64,000 nt of DNA from Spartinivicinus poritis (lineage in GTDB: Bacteria > Pseudomonadota > Gammaproteobacteria > Pseudomonadales > Zooshikellaceae): the NCBI RefSeq assembly GCF_028858535.1, contig NZ_JAPMOU010000002.1, positions 283,292-347,291 of the forward strand. Direction: 5' to 3'. The notes beneath the pieces are model-generated. The model did no database searches. It had not been told where the DNA came from and was given only the letters and a program-made list of their open reading frames with translations. Within the stretch, counting starts at the first letter, position 1, and each line of letters opens with the position of its first letter. Positions 40,781-49,079 of the stretch are shown piece by piece. The position numbers were made by a program, and so were the translations under genes.

Positions 40781-42757
40781 ATGAAAATGCAAACCATCGC
40801 CCCTAAAGCACTAACCTTATGTATCAGTTTACTGGGGGCTACCTGGTGGCCTACCGCGTCAGCCAATGTACCCAACCAGTATACCCAAGAACGGCAGCTG
40901 TACCAAAAAGCCCTCAAAGCACTAAACAAACATGATTGGAAGCAGTTCAATCAGTATCAAAATAAACTGACCCATTACCCTCTGTACCCCTATCTGGAGT
41001 ATTACGAGCTACAGCGCAAACTGTCCGTTTCACCTTCCAAGGACATTAATGCGTTCATCAAAACCTATAATGACTTACCTGTTACTGCACGGCTACAACA
41101 AAACTGGTTACGTTATTTAGCAAAAAACAAGCAATGGAAAACCTTTAAGGCTAATTACGACCCTAAAAGGGCTACAGTTGATTTACAGTGCTGGTATCAC
41201 CGAGCCCAGTTGGCTACAGGCCAAACCAAACAAGCTTTTCAAGGCGCCAAGCAACTCTGGCTATCAGGAAAATCACAGCCCAAAGCCTGTGATCCATTAT
41301 TTACCCGTTGGCGTAATGCCGGCCAACTTAGCCAAAATTTAGTTTGGCAACGAATGAGCCTGGCTTATGAAGAGCGTAACCCTGGCTTGGGTAAATACCT
41401 CAGCCGCTTTCTAAATAAAGCCAATAAGCCGTCAGGCAAAATATTTTATAGCACCTATCGCAACCCACAAAAGTTGTTTAAGTCCAGTCGCTATAAACGA
41501 AATACGCCGTTTATGCGTGATATTATTAAAACAGGCTTAATGCAAATGGCCAGGCGTAATCCTCAAGAAGCCCTTAATCTGTGGAAACAATATAGCCGAA
41601 GCCATAGCTTTTCAGCTTCTCAAAGCCGCGCCATCAATCAATATATCTCACTTTATATACTCAAGCATTTTTCCGCTGATGAAATTCAGTGGGTTGATCA
41701 AGTGGCCTCTAAACACCCTGACCAAGAGCTAGTGGAGTGGCGATTACGCATTGCCTTAAAAAGCCAGGATTGGCCTTCCGTTAAACGGGCTTATAAACTA
41801 TTGCCCGCTGAGCAACAGCAAGAGCCCCGCTGGCGTTACTGGTATATCCGCGCTCAAGAAGCATTAGCTAAAACCAACAAAGCAAAAAAGCAAGTCATTA
41901 AGCAATATGCTGATTTGGCAAAAGAGCGTGATTTTTATGCCTTTTTGGCCGCTGACCGTGTTCAAGTACCGTATCGGCTCAATCACCAACCTTTCCCTGT
42001 CAGTGCCCAAACTAAAAATAAAATAAAATCACTGGGTGGGATTAAACGGGCGGCCGAGTTTTATCAACTGAATCATGTCATGTCTGCAAGACGAGAGTGG
42101 CATCACCTATCCAAAATACTCTCAAGTGAAGAGTTAATTGCAGCAGCTGAGATTGCTTACAACTGGAAGCGGTATGACCAATCTATCTTTAACTCAGCTC
42201 GTGCAAAATATTGGGACGATTTGCAATTACGTTTTCCACTGGCATTCAAGCGCCCTATTCTATCAATGAGCGCAAAGAATCAGTTATCCAGCAGTTGGGT
42301 TTATGCCATTGCTCGCCAGGAAAGCGCATTTATGTATGATGCCCGATCACATGCCGGCGCCATGGGGTTAATGCAATTAATGCCAGCAACGGCCCGGCAT
42401 GTTGCACGCAAAAATGGTTTTCGCTACCGAGGCACTAAAGAGTTATTAAACCCCAGAAAAAATATCCAACTGGGCACTGCCTATTTAGTTGAATTAATGA
42501 AAACCTTTAATGGCAACCGCATTTTAGCCACTGCAGCCTACAACGCTGGCCCTCACCGGGTAAAACAGTGGTTAAAACGCAGCAATAATTTACCCTATGA
42601 TATTTGGATTGAATCAATTCCTTTTAATGAAACCCGTAAATATGTGCAGAATGTGCTGGCCTATCAGGTAATATACAGTAATAAATTAGGGAAAAGTAAA
42701 ACCACTGTGGTGACACCCAAGGAAAAAAATTATTTATATGCTTGGAACAAGTCTTAG
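40781..42757 (+). CDS. slt: soluble lytic murein transglycosylase
   Basis: 658-aa periplasmic enzyme that cleaves peptidoglycan with 1,6-anhydro ring formation. The signal peptide runs to about residue 28 (TASA). A long alpha-superhelical U/L domain of bulgecin-sensitive Slt type follows, and the C-terminal GH23 catalytic domain has ARQESAFMYDARSHAGAMGL (catalytic Glu514), LMQLMPATARHVA and AAYNAGPHRVKQWL. Length and order match Slt70. A bidirectional terminator follows 25 bp after the stop. Confidence 0.95.
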   Translation: MKMQTIAPKALTLCISLLGATWWPTASANVPNQYTQERQLYQKALKALNKHDWKQFNQYQNKLTHYPLYPYLEYYELQRKLSVSPSKDINAFIKTYNDLPVTARLQQNWLRYLAKNKQWKTFKANYDPKRATVDLQCWYHRAQLATGQTKQAFQGAKQLWLSGKSQPKACDPLFTRWRNAGQLSQNLVWQRMSLAYEERNPGLGKYLSRFLNKANKPSGKIFYSTYRNPQKLFKSSRYKRNTPFMRDIIKTGLMQMARRNPQEALNLWKQYSRSHSFSASQSRAINQYISLYILKHFSADEIQWVDQVASKHPDQELVEWRLRIALKSQDWPSVKRAYKLLPAEQQQEPRWRYWYIRAQEALAKTNKAKKQVIKQYADLAKERDFYAFLAADRVQVPYRLNHQPFPVSAQTKNKIKSLGGIKRAAEFYQLNHVMSARREWHHLSKILSSEELIAAAEIAYNWKRYDQSIFNSARAKYWDDLQLRFPLAFKRPILSMSAKNQLSSSWVYAIARQESAFMYDARSHAGAMGLMQLMPATARHVARKNGFRYRGTKELLNPRKNIQLGTAYLVELMKTFNGNRILATAAYNAGPHRVKQWLKRSNNLPYDIWIESIPFNETRKYVQNVLAYQVIYSNKLGKSKTTVVTPKEKNYLYAWNKS

Positions 42758-42781
42758 CAACATTTATTCATAACCACCCAT

Positions 42782-42811
42782 AAAAAAAGGAGGCAGTTGC
42801 TTCCTTTTTTT
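42782..42811. terminator. bidirectional intrinsic terminator between slt and eamA
   Basis: AAAAAAAGGA is paired with TCCTTTTTTT around a short GC-containing loop. The A-tract/T-tract stem can end transcription from slt (rightward) and from the converging eamA (leftward). Confidence 0.8.
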
Positions 42812-42844
42812 AATTCACTTGAGCACAGCATTATTCATCTATAA

Positions 42845-43798
42845 TCAAAGCGAATGATTTACTCGCTTCCATGACCAAAACTTCTCTAACCACTGCTCGC
42901 CACGCATATTGATTACTAAACCAAACACCACTAAAGCAATACCTGCCCATTGCACTAAGGAAACGGTTTCACCCAAACATAAGGCTGCAGAAGTCAAACC
43001 TACTGCAGGCACCCCCAACGTTAGTGGAGCTATTTGACCAGCAGGATAACGACTAATGAGATGACTCCACAGACTGTATCCTAAAATACTGGCCACAAAA
43101 GCAAGATACAATAATGCACCAACAGCTAACCAGGAAATCTGTTGAACACTTTCAACAATGGCAACTGGGCCTTCCACTAGATAAGAGCAGATAAAAAACG
43201 GCACGGGTGGTATCCACGCAGACCATACAACTAACCCCACACTAGCTTTATAACCTTGTTGAGATATTGAGCGATTTACAATATTGCCCAGGGCCCAACA
43301 AGCAGCACCCGCCAAGGTCAGGCCAAAGCCAACAGCAGTCATTGCTTCACCATTGCCAGACCAACCAATCAAAGCCAGGCCACCTCCAGCAATCATTATC
43401 GCTACTAACTGATAGGTTTTGATCGCTTCTGCCAACAGCAATCCACCTAGCAACAAGGTAAACAGTGCCTGAGACTGTAGCACTAATGAGGCAAGCCCCG
43501 CTGGCATACCATTGGCCATCGCTGAAAATAAAAAGGCAAATTGTCCAAATCCAAGGGAAATGCCATAGGCAAACAGCCACTTTAGTGGTATTTGTGGCCT
43601 TGCGACAAATAGCGAGCCAATCACCGCAATTAACAGGAAGCGAAGGCTACCCATTAGTAACGGGGGCATTGTTTCCAGCCCCCACACGATCACTACAAAA
43701 TTAAACCCCCACACCAATACAATAACCAAACCCAACACAACATCTTTCGCACGCATAACTGGCTGCTCAATTACAGCTAATGAATAAACAACAGCCAT
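42845..43798 (-). CDS. eamA: EamA-type drug/metabolite (cysteine) exporter
   Basis: 317-aa DMT-superfamily transporter with ten predicted membrane helices in two EamA repeats. The sequence VVWGFNFVVIVWGLETMPP-like start, FLLIAVIGSLFVARPQIPL, MPAGLASLVLQSQALFTLLL and PLTLGVPAVGLTSAALCLGE closely follow E. coli EamA (YdeD), which exports O-acetylserine and cysteine. The family usually begins at MRAKDVVLG (43756); the 14 extra residues used here lack a clear ribosome site at either start. The substrate is inferred from similarity. Confidence 0.85.
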   Translation of the reverse strand: MAVVYSLAVIEQPVMRAKDVVLGLVIVLVWGFNFVVIVWGLETMPPLLMGSLRFLLIAVIGSLFVARPQIPLKWLFAYGISLGFGQFAFLFSAMANGMPAGLASLVLQSQALFTLLLGGLLLAEAIKTYQLVAIMIAGGGLALIGWSGNGEAMTAVGFGLTLAGAACWALGNIVNRSISQQGYKASVGLVVWSAWIPPVPFFICSYLVEGPVAIVESVQQISWLAVGALLYLAFVASILGYSLWSHLISRYPAGQIAPLTLGVPAVGLTSAALCLGETVSLVQWAGIALVVFGLVINMRGEQWLEKFWSWKRVNHSL

Positions 43799-43853
43799 TG
43801 TACAGTTAATTTAACAAAAGTCGCCTTTGTTGCTGTTAGCCTTAAGTCTTAGT

Positions 43854-44447
43854 TCAGTGGGTTTGCTTGAGTGTTAATGCCCATTTAACAGGCACTACAG
43901 AGGTAATTGACTTTAACCCCATTACCTTCGTCATCTGTTGCACACCAGCTTCTCCACCGTACTGATTAATATTGATTGAAGTATCTTGATAGGACTCTAC
44001 CAAATAGTCAGCGGCAGCGTTTTTGGTAACCTTAACAAATAACTTGATTGGTAGCGTTGTCTCGCGAATGGTTAACTGACCATCAACCTCCATTTGTTTG
44101 GCTGCGCCAACAGTGAGTTTTTGCTCATCAATACCTGACAAATCAGCCTTTACTGTGGCATAACGGTAATTTGTGGTATCAAGCACCCACTGTTTAATTC
44201 GATCATTACGGATTGGGATTTTAGTATCAATTGTAGCTAAATCAATTTTAATTTCGGCTTGTTTTTGGTCATTTACCTGGCCAGATACGCCACTGATTAA
44301 TTGGGTTTCTTTGACCGACTTGCCATTAGTAAAAATTTTTTCCGTGACAAAATTGACTTTTGAGTGTTCACTTTGCACTTGCCAGGCAGCCTGAACAGGC
44401 AGTGCAGTTGATGCGGCTAGCGTCGTAATTAAAATAATTTTTTGCAT
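43854..44447 (-). CDS. YceI-family periplasmic lipid-binding protein
   Basis: 197-aa protein with a signal peptide (MQKIILITTLAASTALPVQA). The mature YceI beta-barrel begins WQVQSEHSKVNFVTEK and shows PIRNDRIKQWVLDTTNYRYA and the end TSVVPVKWALTL. The family binds isoprenoid-type lipids in a lipocalin-like pocket. It diverges from the PepSY/two-component genes across a 289-bp gap and may share their signal (envelope state), though that is inference. Confidence 0.88.
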   Translation of the reverse strand: MQKIILITTLAASTALPVQAAWQVQSEHSKVNFVTEKIFTNGKSVKETQLISGVSGQVNDQKQAEIKIDLATIDTKIPIRNDRIKQWVLDTTNYRYATVKADLSGIDEQKLTVGAAKQMEVDGQLTIRETTLPIKLFVKVTKNAAADYLVESYQDTSININQYGGEAGVQQMTKVMGLKSITSVVPVKWALTLKQTH

Positions 44448-44736
44448 TACAGTTCCCTTAACAGTCTTTAACTTGTAGGCATAGCCTAGCGATTAAGCGT
44501 ATTCAGGTTAAATGGAAAAGGTTAATGACTGTCATTAGAAACCTTTATAGCGCTGTTGGGAATAGTTTAATAATTTAAATAAAAACTGAGGATATTAAAT
44601 CCATTTAGTTACCAAATTCACTAAGAGAGGTTACCAGCAAGGTTTAGTTAAATCAGTGGGAGTAATACCTATTAAGCTTGATTTCAGGTACAGTTGCTAC
44701 AATTTAGCAAGCCTTCTGAGCTGACAAGGAAATGCA

Positions 44737-45039
44737 ATGAAACAGCGATTACTTTTACTCATACTGCTCTGCTGGGGTGCAGCAACAAGTGTGGCTGGTC
44801 AAGATATTTCTCCTTCTCAGGCGTTAAAGTTACAGCAACAGGGCATTATTCTGCCTATGAGTCAATTGTTAAGGCGGGTTCGACAGCGCTACCCTGGTGA
44901 ATTACTGAATGCTGAGCTGGAAAGAGACGACGGTATTTATGAATATGAACTGAAAATTCTAAACCCACAAGGCCAAGTATGGGAAATTGAAGTGAATGCC
45001 CAAACAGGTGCCATTCTCGAAGTAGAAAGAGATAACTAA
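44737..45039 (+). CDS. secreted PepSY-domain protein
   Basis: 100-aa protein with a signal peptide (MKQRLLLLILLCWGAATSVAG). A single PepSY domain follows: RVRQRYPGELLNAELERDDG, YEYELKILNPQGQVWEIEVN, AQTGAILEVE. PepSY proteins are often encoded with PhoPQ-like systems and are thought to modulate sensor or protease activity in the periplasm. The two-component operon starts 73 bp downstream, so co-transcription is likely. Confidence 0.9.
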   Translation: MKQRLLLLILLCWGAATSVAGQDISPSQALKLQQQGIILPMSQLLRRVRQRYPGELLNAELERDDGIYEYELKILNPQGQVWEIEVNAQTGAILEVERDN

Positions 45040-45112
45040 CCCTCACAATAGCATCACCAGAGCAAACTTGATAATACCCTCAATGCCACTTATTGATAGG
45101 ATGTAGTACTAA

Positions 45113-45778
45113 ATGCGGTTACTCGTTGTAGATGACAATCATGAATTATTGGAAAACACGACTAATGAACTTCGCCAAGCCGGTTTTGCAGTAGACACCT
45201 GTGACAATGGGGTTGATGCATTACATCAAGGTCAAGAAGAAAACTATGCCGCAGTTGTTTTAGATTTAGGCCTGCCTGACATTAATGGTTTAACGATTTT
45301 ACAGGAGTGGCGCAGCCGCCAAAATACAGTGCCTGTTATCATTCTAACAGCCCGTGGAGAATGGTATGAACGTGTGGAAGGCCTTCAAGCCGGTGCAGAT
45401 GACTATGTGAGTAAGCCATTTTACCACGAAGAGCTGATCGCCCGCTTACGAGCCGTTATCTGTCGCTATCATGGCCACAATAATGCGGCCTTACAGTTAG
45501 GCGACATCAACCTGGATGAAGAAAAACAACAGCTGGACTATCAAGGCAAGCATTATAAGCTGACGGCAATGGAATTTCGCTTGTTACGTTATTTTATGCT
45601 CAACCCAGGCAAAGTGTTAAGTAAGCAGCGCCTTACTGAGCAGCTTTATGAGTATGATGCCGATAAAGACAGTAATGTACTGGAAGTTTACATCGCTCAC
45701 CTACGTCGGAAACTTGGTAAAGCCTCCATTGAAACCCGGCGTGGACAAGGTTATATCTTCCATGGTTCTACAACATGA
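45113..45778 (+). CDS. OmpR/PhoP-family response regulator
   Basis: 221-aa DNA-binding regulator. The receiver domain shows acidic DD (residues 7-8), phosphoacceptor Asp51 (VVLDLGLPDING), Thr79 and Lys101 (VSKPF). The C-terminal OmpR-type winged helix contains LTAMEFRLLRYFMLNPGKVL, VLEVYIAHLRRKLG and TRRGQGYIF. Its stop overlaps the kinase start (ATGA), so the pair is translationally coupled. It is closest in feel to PhoP/QseB proteins; targets are unknown. Confidence 0.95.
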   Translation: MRLLVVDDNHELLENTTNELRQAGFAVDTCDNGVDALHQGQEENYAAVVLDLGLPDINGLTILQEWRSRQNTVPVIILTARGEWYERVEGLQAGADDYVSKPFYHEELIARLRAVICRYHGHNNAALQLGDINLDEEKQQLDYQGKHYKLTAMEFRLLRYFMLNPGKVLSKQRLTEQLYEYDADKDSNVLEVYIAHLRRKLGKASIETRRGQGYIFHGSTT

Positions 45779-47118
45779 AGTCAATCAGTCGTACACTAGG
45801 GATGGGGCTTGCCAGCTCGGTTTGTTTTTTAAGTTTACTGATTGGTTTGATCACCTATGCTGCGATGGGTGAAAGCTTTAAATCCTTTTTTAGTAGCAAG
45901 CTGGACGATGATGCGAAAACCTTACTTTCCTTACTGTCCACTCATAACCAACAACTAATACTGGATGATAAAGGTATTAGCCAATTACATTACCGCACCT
46001 ATTCTGGCCATTATTATGTTATTCAAAGCGCCAGGCAGACATTTCGTTCACGCTCATTATGGGATTTTAATTTTAATCCACCTTCCCTAGCAGTAGGCGA
46101 AAAACGGGTCAGTGAATTACCAGGCCCTGATGAGCAACAATTAATGGTATTAAGCCAAGGGTTTAGCATTGGTGATATTCCTATCACAGTCACTGTGGCC
46201 GAAGATGTCGGTGGTTTATACACCAGTTTTCGTACGATGACCGGTGGACTATTATGGGGATTACTGGTGGCTATACTACTGTTGTTAGTCATCCAACAAT
46301 GGTTACTCCATCGAGGTTTAAAACCACTCACTCGGTTAAAAAAGTCACTCCATGCTCTACAAACAGGGGAATTAACCGTTATCAGTACGCACAAAATGCC
46401 CAAAGAAATTCAACCCCTGGTGGCTGCACTTAACCAGCTACTTGAAAATACGGCTGAATTACTCAAGCGAAGCCGTAACGCAGTAGGTGATTTAAGCCAT
46501 GCGTTAAAAACCCCTATAGCACTGATGCAGCATACCATTATCAGCGAAGTCACTAATCAGCCAGAGCTCAGTAAAAAGCTCTTACGCCAGTTAACCTCTA
46601 TTCGCCAATATAGCGAACAAAAATTAACCTCAGCACGATTGGCTGGTGATATATTACCCGGCGCGCAGTTTGAGCCCCATAAAGACTTAATGGATCTGAT
46701 TCAAACCTTACATACGATTTACCAAGCCAAATCTGTCACTATTGATTGGCAACCACATCGTTGGCCAGAGCGCATTGCCATGAACCGGGAAGATGCCCTA
46801 GAACTACTGGGTAATTTACTGGATAATGCCTGTAAATGGGCTAATCAGCGGGTAAATCTTAGCTTCTCCCACACCGATGCCCACCAACAACTCACTATTG
46901 CTGATGACGGCCCTGGTGTTGCCAAAGAAAATCAAACCCTGCTGACTCAACGAGGTAAACGCTTAGATGAACAGGTAGATGGCCATGGTTTAGGGCTGAA
47001 TATTGTTGCTAACATTATTCAGCATTATCAAGGCAATATCGAATTTATTGGCCAAGGTCAATTAGGCGGGTTAGAAATTATAATTCAGCTGCCGACTAAT
47101 ATTGACAAATTAAAATGA
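45775..47118 (+). CDS. PhoQ-like sensor histidine kinase
   Basis: 447-aa inner-membrane kinase. TM1 is at about residues 8-30 and a periplasmic sensor domain spans about 31-155. TM2 is at about 157-180 (LLWGLLVAILLLLVIQQWL), followed by HAMP. The dimerisation region has His242 (DLSHALKTPIALMQH), and the ATPase domain has NLLDNACKWA, DDGPGV and GHGLGLNIV. The PhoQ-like H-box DLSHALKTP suits its neighbour regulator. The last codons lie inside the terminator stem. Confidence 0.94.
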   Translation: MKSISRTLGMGLASSVCFLSLLIGLITYAAMGESFKSFFSSKLDDDAKTLLSLLSTHNQQLILDDKGISQLHYRTYSGHYYVIQSARQTFRSRSLWDFNFNPPSLAVGEKRVSELPGPDEQQLMVLSQGFSIGDIPITVTVAEDVGGLYTSFRTMTGGLLWGLLVAILLLLVIQQWLLHRGLKPLTRLKKSLHALQTGELTVISTHKMPKEIQPLVAALNQLLENTAELLKRSRNAVGDLSHALKTPIALMQHTIISEVTNQPELSKKLLRQLTSIRQYSEQKLTSARLAGDILPGAQFEPHKDLMDLIQTLHTIYQAKSVTIDWQPHRWPERIAMNREDALELLGNLLDNACKWANQRVNLSFSHTDAHQQLTIADDGPGVAKENQTLLTQRGKRLDEQVDGHGLGLNIVANIIQHYQGNIEFIGQGQLGGLEIIIQLPTNIDKLK

Positions 47119-47150
47119 AGTGATAGCTTTACCCTCACTTCATTTTAATT
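47108..47150 (+). terminator. terminator hairpin overlapping the kinase stop codon
   Basis: A perfect 16-bp inverted repeat (AATTAAAATGAAGTGA at 47108-47123 with its complement at 47135-47150, 11-nt loop) includes the final codons and the TGA of the kinase gene. A T run follows at 47155-47161. Confidence 0.8.
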
Positions 47151-47692
47151 GAGCGTTTTTTAATGTCTACTTTTATATAACCTGTTTTACTTAACCTCTA
47201 CACTGAGGCGCACATTTTTACCAATTTTATTTTCATTCCATAGATGGTACAAACTACTATCAGACCTATCATTTTTTTAATTTCCATATCATTTATGAAG
47301 AACACATCACAGCTTATTTTTATAGTTAAAAATGAATCATTATAAACACACTATTAACAATAGACGACCAATTAGTCATTTTTAAACCGAGCTGAATTTA
47401 AACACTAGACAGGCCACACCCACGATTTCTTGCTGCAATTTTTGTTTAACATTTTAATCTTTCTAACAATTAAAATAAATTTAATCACCATATACAAGGC
47501 AACACAAGTAGTGCATAAAAGCACCAAATTCAAATAGTAAGCACGCACAAATTACGGGAAGCTTATATTTTATAACAATATTATTTCATCGCGTTTAACT
47601 TTTATTATTGTATGTTTTTTGTAAAATCGTAGTCACACTTCCTTACAGCTAAGGAACACTCCAGTTATTTTTTAACTTTAGGAGGAAAAGCA
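47151..47692. other. AT-rich intergenic region upstream of the XRE gene
   Basis: About 540 bp with no gene visible on either strand. It is extremely AT-rich, unlike the two-component operon before it, which hints at a boundary of acquired DNA. No repeat or operator is identified. Confidence 0.5.
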
Positions 47693-47932
47693 ATGGAAGC
47701 GTTCGAAACATACTGCAAAGGAATGGCAGCTCATTTAAGAAAAATAAGAAAACAACGTGGCATGACCCAAGAAGCACTAGCAGAAGCCGCTAATATCAGC
47801 CCTGAATACGTCAGCCGGATAGAGCGAGGAATCAATAAACCATCACTTAAAACCCTATACGACCTTTCAATGGTCTTAGAATTTAAGTTTATATTAATTG
47901 ACGAAGGACCTGAACAAGAAACTAACCACTAG
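47693..47932 (+). CDS. XRE-family helix-turn-helix regulator
   Basis: 79-aa protein made of one Cro/CI-type HTH: MAAHLRKIRKQRGMTQEALA, EAANISPEYVSRIERGINKP, SLKTLYDLSMVLEFKF. There is a strong ribosome site (AGGAGG, 8 bp upstream). Solitary regulators of this size are common; no toxin partner or phage gene is adjacent. The target is unknown. Confidence 0.9.
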   Translation: MEAFETYCKGMAAHLRKIRKQRGMTQEALAEAANISPEYVSRIERGINKPSLKTLYDLSMVLEFKFILIDEGPEQETNH

Positions 47933-48059
47933 CTAGTCAGTAATAGTCTTAAGGGAGGGAGGAACGACCAAACGCGGATAAGTAAGTAAAAACATACCGC
48001 AACCAAAACAACAAACCCCAACAAAATACGTCTGTTAATCATTTTATAGGTAACGCTTT

Positions 48060-48147
48060 TATAGCCAAAACGAATTTTTGTTAAGTGCGACCTTCAAGCG
48101 ACTAGGCCCCATGAGTTTATACATTTATAAATGATTGGGGTGACAGT
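48060..48147 (-). repeat. diverged partial copy of the 127-bp repeat
   Basis: It starts TATAGCCAAAACGAA, continues with GGCCCCATGAG and ends near GATTGGGGTGACAG, following copy A/B in order but with many changes and without the last third. It lies in the 403-bp gap between the XRE gene and the coiled-coil gene, which otherwise holds nothing I can identify. Confidence 0.6.
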
Positions 48148-48335
48148 TAATCGCTCCTCGTCAATTGCTCCTGTATTGCTATAATGAGTGGCATCCATAC
48201 CACCCTGTATTAACTGTTTTTTCCACCCTCCGTGGTGCTCAAGAGTGATGACAAAAACCTAAGTTCTCAAACAATCCTGTTGTCTATTTGCAAGATAATA
48301 TAGCTTATAAACACACGGGTATACCATTGATATGA

Positions 48336-48674
48336 TTAGTTAGGTCGATCTTGAATTAATTTATCCAGTTTTTCTTCTAATAACTGTATTTTAGAAAAAC
48401 TCTCTTCTTTACGTAAATAAGTTTCTGCTACCTGTTTTTGATAACCTAGGAAGCTTTTTTCAACCTCATGTAAATGCTGGTCTTGCCGATGGAATACTTG
48501 TTTAAAATCCTTATCCAGGTTATCTAGCTTTTTACTAACATTATTCAAATTCGTATCAGCTTGCTGCTTTAATTGTTGAAACTGCCGATTAATACTGAAT
48601 CTAATCGTCGTCAAGATAAGGGTTATCAGGGTGACACTAACAGCAAGTAGTTGGAGTAACTCAGATAATTTCAT
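48336..48674 (-). CDS. membrane-anchored coiled-coil protein
   Basis: 112-aa protein. An N-terminal helix (LLQLLAVSVTLITLILTTI) anchors it, and the rest is a continuous coiled coil (FQQLKQQADTNLNNVSKKLD, LLEEKLDKLIQDR). There is no enzymatic motif. It is followed upstream by the acidic 60-aa gene on the same strand (46-bp gap), and the two may form a small operon. Function is unknown. Confidence 0.65.
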   Translation of the reverse strand: MKLSELLQLLAVSVTLITLILTTIRFSINRQFQQLKQQADTNLNNVSKKLDNLDKDFKQVFHRQDQHLHEVEKSFLGYQKQVAETYLRKEESFSKIQLLEEKLDKLIQDRPN

Positions 48675-48719
48675 TGTTATTTCTCCATACAGTTTTGGCT
48701 AGTTTTACCTGCTTTATTA

Positions 48720-48902
48720 TTAAGGTATATCCTCTTCATAATATTCCTCATCCTCAATGTTTTCTTCAAAGTCCATTAACTCATCCAATCCATTACAATC
48801 AATCAGCTCATCAAAATCAGTTAATAACCGGTTTACTTCCTGCTCAGACTTAATAAAAAGATCAATATCACCAGAAAAATCCCATAAAAAATCGTCATCC
48901 AT
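48720..48902 (-). CDS. very acidic 60-residue protein
   Basis: The chain is dominated by Asp and Glu (EENIEDEEYYEEDIP at the end) with hydrophobic residues at helix spacing. GGGGGC lies 5 bp before the ATG, which makes it a likely real gene. There is no membrane helix. Small acidic proteins of this kind often mimic nucleic acid or bind basic partners, but nothing here proves that. Confidence 0.55.
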   Translation of the reverse strand: MDDDFLWDFSGDIDLFIKSEQEVNRLLTDFDELIDCNGLDELMDFEENIEDEEYYEEDIP

Positions 48903-49079
48903 GATCTGCCCCCTAATTTATCGTTTTAGGTATATACTCATAATTGATTAAATAGGATTGACCCGACAATTGACAGGAACTATGACTACTAGTTATTTAT
49001 AATTCTTAGGGCATAATAGGTGGCACAAAAACGCTTACTGTTGTACCCTGAGTAACACTGTTTAATGTGAATAAATCCT

